Assembly (NCBI GenBank): GCA_910578765.1
Contig: CAJTRW010000023.1
Span: forward strand, 1 to 7,172
DNA from: an uncultured Christensenella sp.
GTDB taxonomy: Bacteria > Bacillota > Clostridia > Christensenellales > Borkfalkiaceae
Length of the DNA: 7,172 bases
Reading direction: 5' to 3'
Part shown: one piece after another, positions 5,367 through 7,172 of the stretch
Layout: each line of letters opens with the position of its first letter
Numbering within the stretch: the first letter of the stretch is position 1
Made by a program: the position numbers and the translations under genes
The notes under the pieces: generated by a model
The model's input: the letters and a program-made list of their open reading frames with translations, nothing else
Databases searched by the model: none
Told to the model about the DNA's origin: nothing

Positions 5367-5382
5367 CGGCGTTTTGACGCCG
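5367..5382 (+). other. Leader hairpin upstream of the 222-aa gene
   Basis: CGGCGT (5367-5372) and ACGCCG (5377-5382) form a perfect 6-bp GC-rich stem with a TTTG loop in the predicted 5' leader, about 22 nt before the AGAGGT ribosome-binding site. There is no T run, so it is not a terminator. It could stabilise the mRNA or be a protein-binding site. Confidence 0.4.
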
Positions 5383-5416
5383 CAATTATTATACCGACAC
5401 TTTCAGAGGTTGTAAA

Positions 5417-6085
5417 ATGGCGCAAACAATAAAAAGTTTAAGCGGAATGATGCAAGACATTCAAGTCGAAGGCTTTCAGCTTAAAAAATTGAAAAGAGGA
5501 CTCTATGCCGGATACAATTTAGCTTATGGCGTTGTAGACGATAAAATCGAAACAGGATTTAAAATTCTTTACCAAAAGGATAATGACCCTAATGCAAAAA
5601 ATTCGATTGAACAAACTATAAAAGATAATATCGAATATGTCAGAACAATTAACTTAAACTATTCCCCGAAAGGCAGTTCGCTTATAAAATTAATAGATTT
5701 GGAAGGCATAGTTTATTTGGTCGGGTATGAGGTAAACGGCATATCGATTGAATTTGAAGTCGATCAATGCAGTTTCGATCACGAGGGTATTTTTTACACC
5801 CGCGCGGAAGTGAACAAGATGATTAAAAAAGCAATAAAATTATATGTAAAGAAAGTAAAAATTATTTTGAGAAATAAGTATTTCAAGCTTGAAAGTTATA
5901 AACTGCAAGACGAATTTGAACTTATTGATGTCAGTAAAGTTATATGTGTCCACTATGTAACATTATCGGGAAAAGCGTATGGCAAAGACTGCAATTTTAC
6001 TATAAGGGACTTTGAAACCGAAAATATCAGAAAACGATTAAAAATCGAACTTAATAAAATGAAAAAGGAGAAGTTTTCAAAATAA
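5417..6085 (+). CDS. Orphan 222-aa protein in an AT-rich inverted-repeat cassette
   Basis: I do not recognise this 222-residue protein. It has no signal peptide, membrane span or known catalytic motif. It is Lys/Ile/Tyr-rich with an alternating strand-helix look: a basic N-terminal stretch (FQLKKLKRGLYAGYN), a central beta-rich part (LIKLIDLEGIVYLVGYEVNGI and a FEVDQCSFDHEG stretch), a helical Lys-rich segment (MIKKAIKLYVKKVKIIL), and a strongly basic tail (KRLKIELNKMKKEKFSK). This could suit nucleic-acid binding, but that is inference. ATG 5417 has a good AGAGGT site 6 nt upstream, its own promoter and leader hairpin, and a strong terminator. Base composition is far more AT-rich than lepA or hemW; a 60-nt sample (5581-5640) is about 25% GC. 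The unit is enclosed by 38-nt inverted repeats, so recent acquisition is likely. Confidence 0.85.
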   Translation: MAQTIKSLSGMMQDIQVEGFQLKKLKRGLYAGYNLAYGVVDDKIETGFKILYQKDNDPNAKNSIEQTIKDNIEYVRTINLNYSPKGSSLIKLIDLEGIVYLVGYEVNGISIEFEVDQCSFDHEGIFYTRAEVNKMIKKAIKLYVKKVKIILRNKYFKLESYKLQDEFELIDVSKVICVHYVTLSGKAYGKDCNFTIRDFETENIRKRLKIELNKMKKEKFSK

Positions 6086-6143
6086 AAGGCTGCCTTTATG
6101 TCATTGTACAATAAATTTCTTACCGTTCCGCATAAAAAAAGTA

Positions 6144-6186
6144 TAGCGCACTATACTTCGCAAACGAAGATAGTGCGCTATTTCTT
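6144..6186 (+). terminator. Long-stem, probably bidirectional terminator after the orphan gene
   Basis: The left arm (6144-6160) TAGCGCACTATACTTCG pairs with the right arm (6165-6180) over 16 bp, with one bulged A at 6155 and a CAAA loop. TTTCTTT follows on the plus strand and AAAAAAA (6134-6140) precedes it, giving a T run for the minus strand as well. It ends the 222-aa transcript and shields the cassette from both sides. Confidence 0.8.
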
Positions 6187-6197
6187 TGTCCACAAAA

Positions 6198-6235
6198 AAT
6201 CTCTATAACAGATATCCTTACGGAGAAGGCTTTTC
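6198..6235 (-). repeat. 38-nt inverted repeat, right arm, flanking the orphan gene cassette
   Basis: This is the inverse copy of 5254-5291. The 18-nt block (6218-6235) and the 9-nt block (6198-6206) are exact complements of the left arm, while the 11 nt between them (6207-6217) differ completely. It lies just downstream of the bidirectional terminator. Immediate flanks of the two arms share CCGAAAA-like sequence, but no clear target-site duplication is present. Confidence 0.8.
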
Positions 6236-6296
6236 GGACTCTTTGTTGTCTCAACACATGTCATAGCTAATTAATATTAAATTTGTCATATATTTT

Positions 6297-6312
6297 TATT
6301 ACAATTGTAATA
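6297..6312. promoter_or_regulatory. 16-bp perfect palindrome upstream of the membrane-protein promoter
   Basis: TATTACAATTGTAATA is a perfect palindrome ending 5 nt before the -35 box. Its centre TACAATTGTA matches the TACAnnTGTA pattern bound by CopY/BlaI-type repressors. No such repressor is encoded in the window, so its role as an operator is inference. AT-rich DNA can form such palindromes by chance. Confidence 0.4.
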
Positions 6313-6317
6313 TTTAA

Positions 6318-6346
6318 TTGATTTTATTTTTTACATATGATATAAT
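6318..6346 (+). promoter_or_regulatory. Extended -10 promoter of the membrane-protein gene
   Basis: TTGATT (6318-6323) and a perfect TATAAT (6341-6346) are separated by 17 nt. TGA directly before the -10 gives the extended TGnTATAAT form. The expected start near 6353 leaves a leader of about 23 nt before ATG 6376. Confidence 0.8.
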
Positions 6347-6375
6347 TGTATTATCAAAGTAATTTTAGGTGAGCT

Positions 6376-7095
6376 ATGCCAAAGGTTTACGGTTGGGAAC
6401 ACATTGTATATCTTCTACTGTTTTTTGCGGCTTTTGCGGGAACTCTTACCGCGATTAAGCTGAAAGTAAAAAACGAAAAGACGCTGCGCATTATTATTAT
6501 GAGCGTGGGCGGACTACTGCTTGCATTCATTATTTTCAACAGAATAGCGATATGCTTCCATAAATCCAACGCAAAATATCTTATACCCGACAGCTTCTGC
6601 GGGGTTACAAGCTTATGTTTTGCGATATGCGCGCTTGCGTGCAAGCGCGACGCGCTGCCGCTGCACTGTTTGGTTTACATTGCGTTTTGGGGCGGGGCGA
6701 TTACAACGTTTTATCCCGACTTTATCGGGCAAAATTCAAGCGTGCTGTACCCCGCAACCATATCGGGACTTCTGCACCACGGAATAGCCTTTTACCTGTC
6801 CGTACTCATGGTCGTTACCGGCTACGTAAAACCCTGTCTTAAAAAGTTTTACGCCTTCCCCGTCGGGCTGTGTTTTATGCTTTGTTACGGTATTTTCCTG
6901 ATAGACGCGCTGAAATTCGACCACGCCATGTATATAGGCAAACCGCTTGTTGCAGGAACATTTTTAACCTGGTACGTTGTCGCGCCGATGATGATTGCGG
7001 TAACCTTGGGCGGCGTGTTGCTTTACGAATTTATATTGAAAAAGAAAAAGTCGTCTGCGGAGCCTTCCGAAAACGCAAACGACGCACGGCTTTAA
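6376..7095 (+). CDS. Polytopic integral membrane protein, possibly YwaF/TMEM164-like
   Basis: This 239-residue protein has about seven hydrophobic segments, at roughly 10-29, 39-59, 74-89, 97-113, 134-151, 159-179 and 199-221, and a short charged tail (KKKKSSAEPSENANDARL) expected in the cytoplasm. Distinctive residues lie around the loops: W7-E8-H9, IPDSFCG with Cys75, LPLHC with His97, FYPDFIGQ (112-119), and YPATISGLLHH with His134-His135. The conserved His, Cys and PDF/HH positions recall the bacterial YwaF and eukaryotic TMEM164 family, of which TMEM164 is an acyltransferase; this is a fold-level resemblance from memory and not a function assignment. AGGTGAG (6367-6373) provides a ribosome-binding site at rather short spacing. 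The gene is monocistronic, with its own promoter and a downstream hairpin. Composition matches the housekeeping genes more closely than the AT-rich cassette before it. Confidence 0.87.
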   Translation: MPKVYGWEHIVYLLLFFAAFAGTLTAIKLKVKNEKTLRIIIMSVGGLLLAFIIFNRIAICFHKSNAKYLIPDSFCGVTSLCFAICALACKRDALPLHCLVYIAFWGGAITTFYPDFIGQNSSVLYPATISGLLHHGIAFYLSVLMVVTGYVKPCLKKFYAFPVGLCFMLCYGIFLIDALKFDHAMYIGKPLVAGTFLTWYVVAPMMIAVTLGGVLLYEFILKKKKSSAEPSENANDARL

Positions 7096-7113
7096 CAGCC
7101 GAAAGCGCTTATT

Positions 7114-7139
7114 GCGGCTTGACTTTGCCGTCAAGTCGC
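7114..7139 (+). terminator. Hairpin terminator candidate after the membrane-protein gene
   Basis: GCGGCTTGAC (7114-7123) pairs with GTCAAGTCGC (7130-7139) over 10 bp including one G-T wobble, with a TTTGCC loop. The following CTTGTGTTAAATAAATTT is AT-rich but lacks a clean T run, so it may be a weak terminator or an mRNA-stabilising hairpin. The last 30 bases of the window hold nothing further that I can support. Confidence 0.5.
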
Positions 7140-7172
7140 CTTGTGTTAAATAAATTTAAAACCGTCCGCGGC

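Noticed and set aside
5254..6235. Ordinary insertion sequence
   Set aside because: The enclosed protein has no DDE, DEDD or recombinase motifs, and there is no visible target-site duplication. It can only be described as an inverted-repeat-flanked cassette.
6086..6375. Riboswitch or small RNA gene between the orphan gene and the membrane-protein gene
   Set aside because: The hairpin at 6144-6180 is a plain bidirectional terminator, and the membrane-protein leader is only about 23 nt, too short for a riboswitch. No other structured element was recognised.

Overview
The window looks like part of a chromosome from an anaerobic, moderately AT-rich Bacillota, probably a gut-type Clostridia lineage. 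This rests on the minus-strand lepA ... hemW arrangement (these genes are neighbours in many Firmicutes), Gram-positive style -35/-10 promoters with 17-nt spacers, short rho-independent terminators, and dispersed intergenic repeats (GTCATTCTGA..., GGGGAAGGTGG.../CCCCTCATCA...) of a kind I associate with uncultured gut Clostridia. The taxonomic placement is inference; no rRNA or tRNA is present.

Layout. Bases 1-655 hold no gene I can support. They are a mosaic of repeats: a GGGGAAGGTGG hairpin unit (4-44), an inverted CCCCTCATCA unit (57-98), two copies of a ~153-bp element exactly 340 bp apart (112-264 and 452-604), and a GTCATTCTGA inverted-repeat block (272-430). A strong terminator (618-657) closes hemW. 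Bases 656-4700 are a minus-strand block read from right to left: lepA (EF4 translation GTPase), an unrecognised 194-aa protein, a small single-domain O6-alkylguanine-DNA alkyltransferase-like protein, a second GTCATTCTGA repeat block, and hemW (radical-SAM heme chaperone). lepA, the 194-aa gene and the alkyltransferase gene are separated by 2 nt each and look translationally coupled. hemW lies 219 nt further on, behind the repeats. The lepA promoter sits so close to its ATG that the mRNA is probably leaderless.

Bases 4738-5344 hold a compact divergent pair: a 62-aa protein on the minus strand and a 68-aa XRE-family HTH regulator on the plus strand. They share a 48-bp intergenic region with small palindromes. 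Bases 5254-6235 form the most unusual part: a 38-nt imperfect inverted repeat encloses a self-contained transcription unit (extended -10 promoter, leader hairpin, a very AT-rich orphan gene of 222 aa, and a long-stem bidirectional terminator). This looks like an acquired cassette without a transposase. Bases 6236-7172 hold a 239-aa polytopic membrane protein with an extended -10 promoter preceded by a 16-bp palindrome, ending in a hairpin near the right edge.

Functionally, the minus-strand block is housekeeping (translation fidelity, DNA alkylation repair or sensing, heme handling). The plus-strand half is accessory (a regulator, an orphan cassette gene, a membrane protein). Nothing in the sequence ties the two halves into one pathway.
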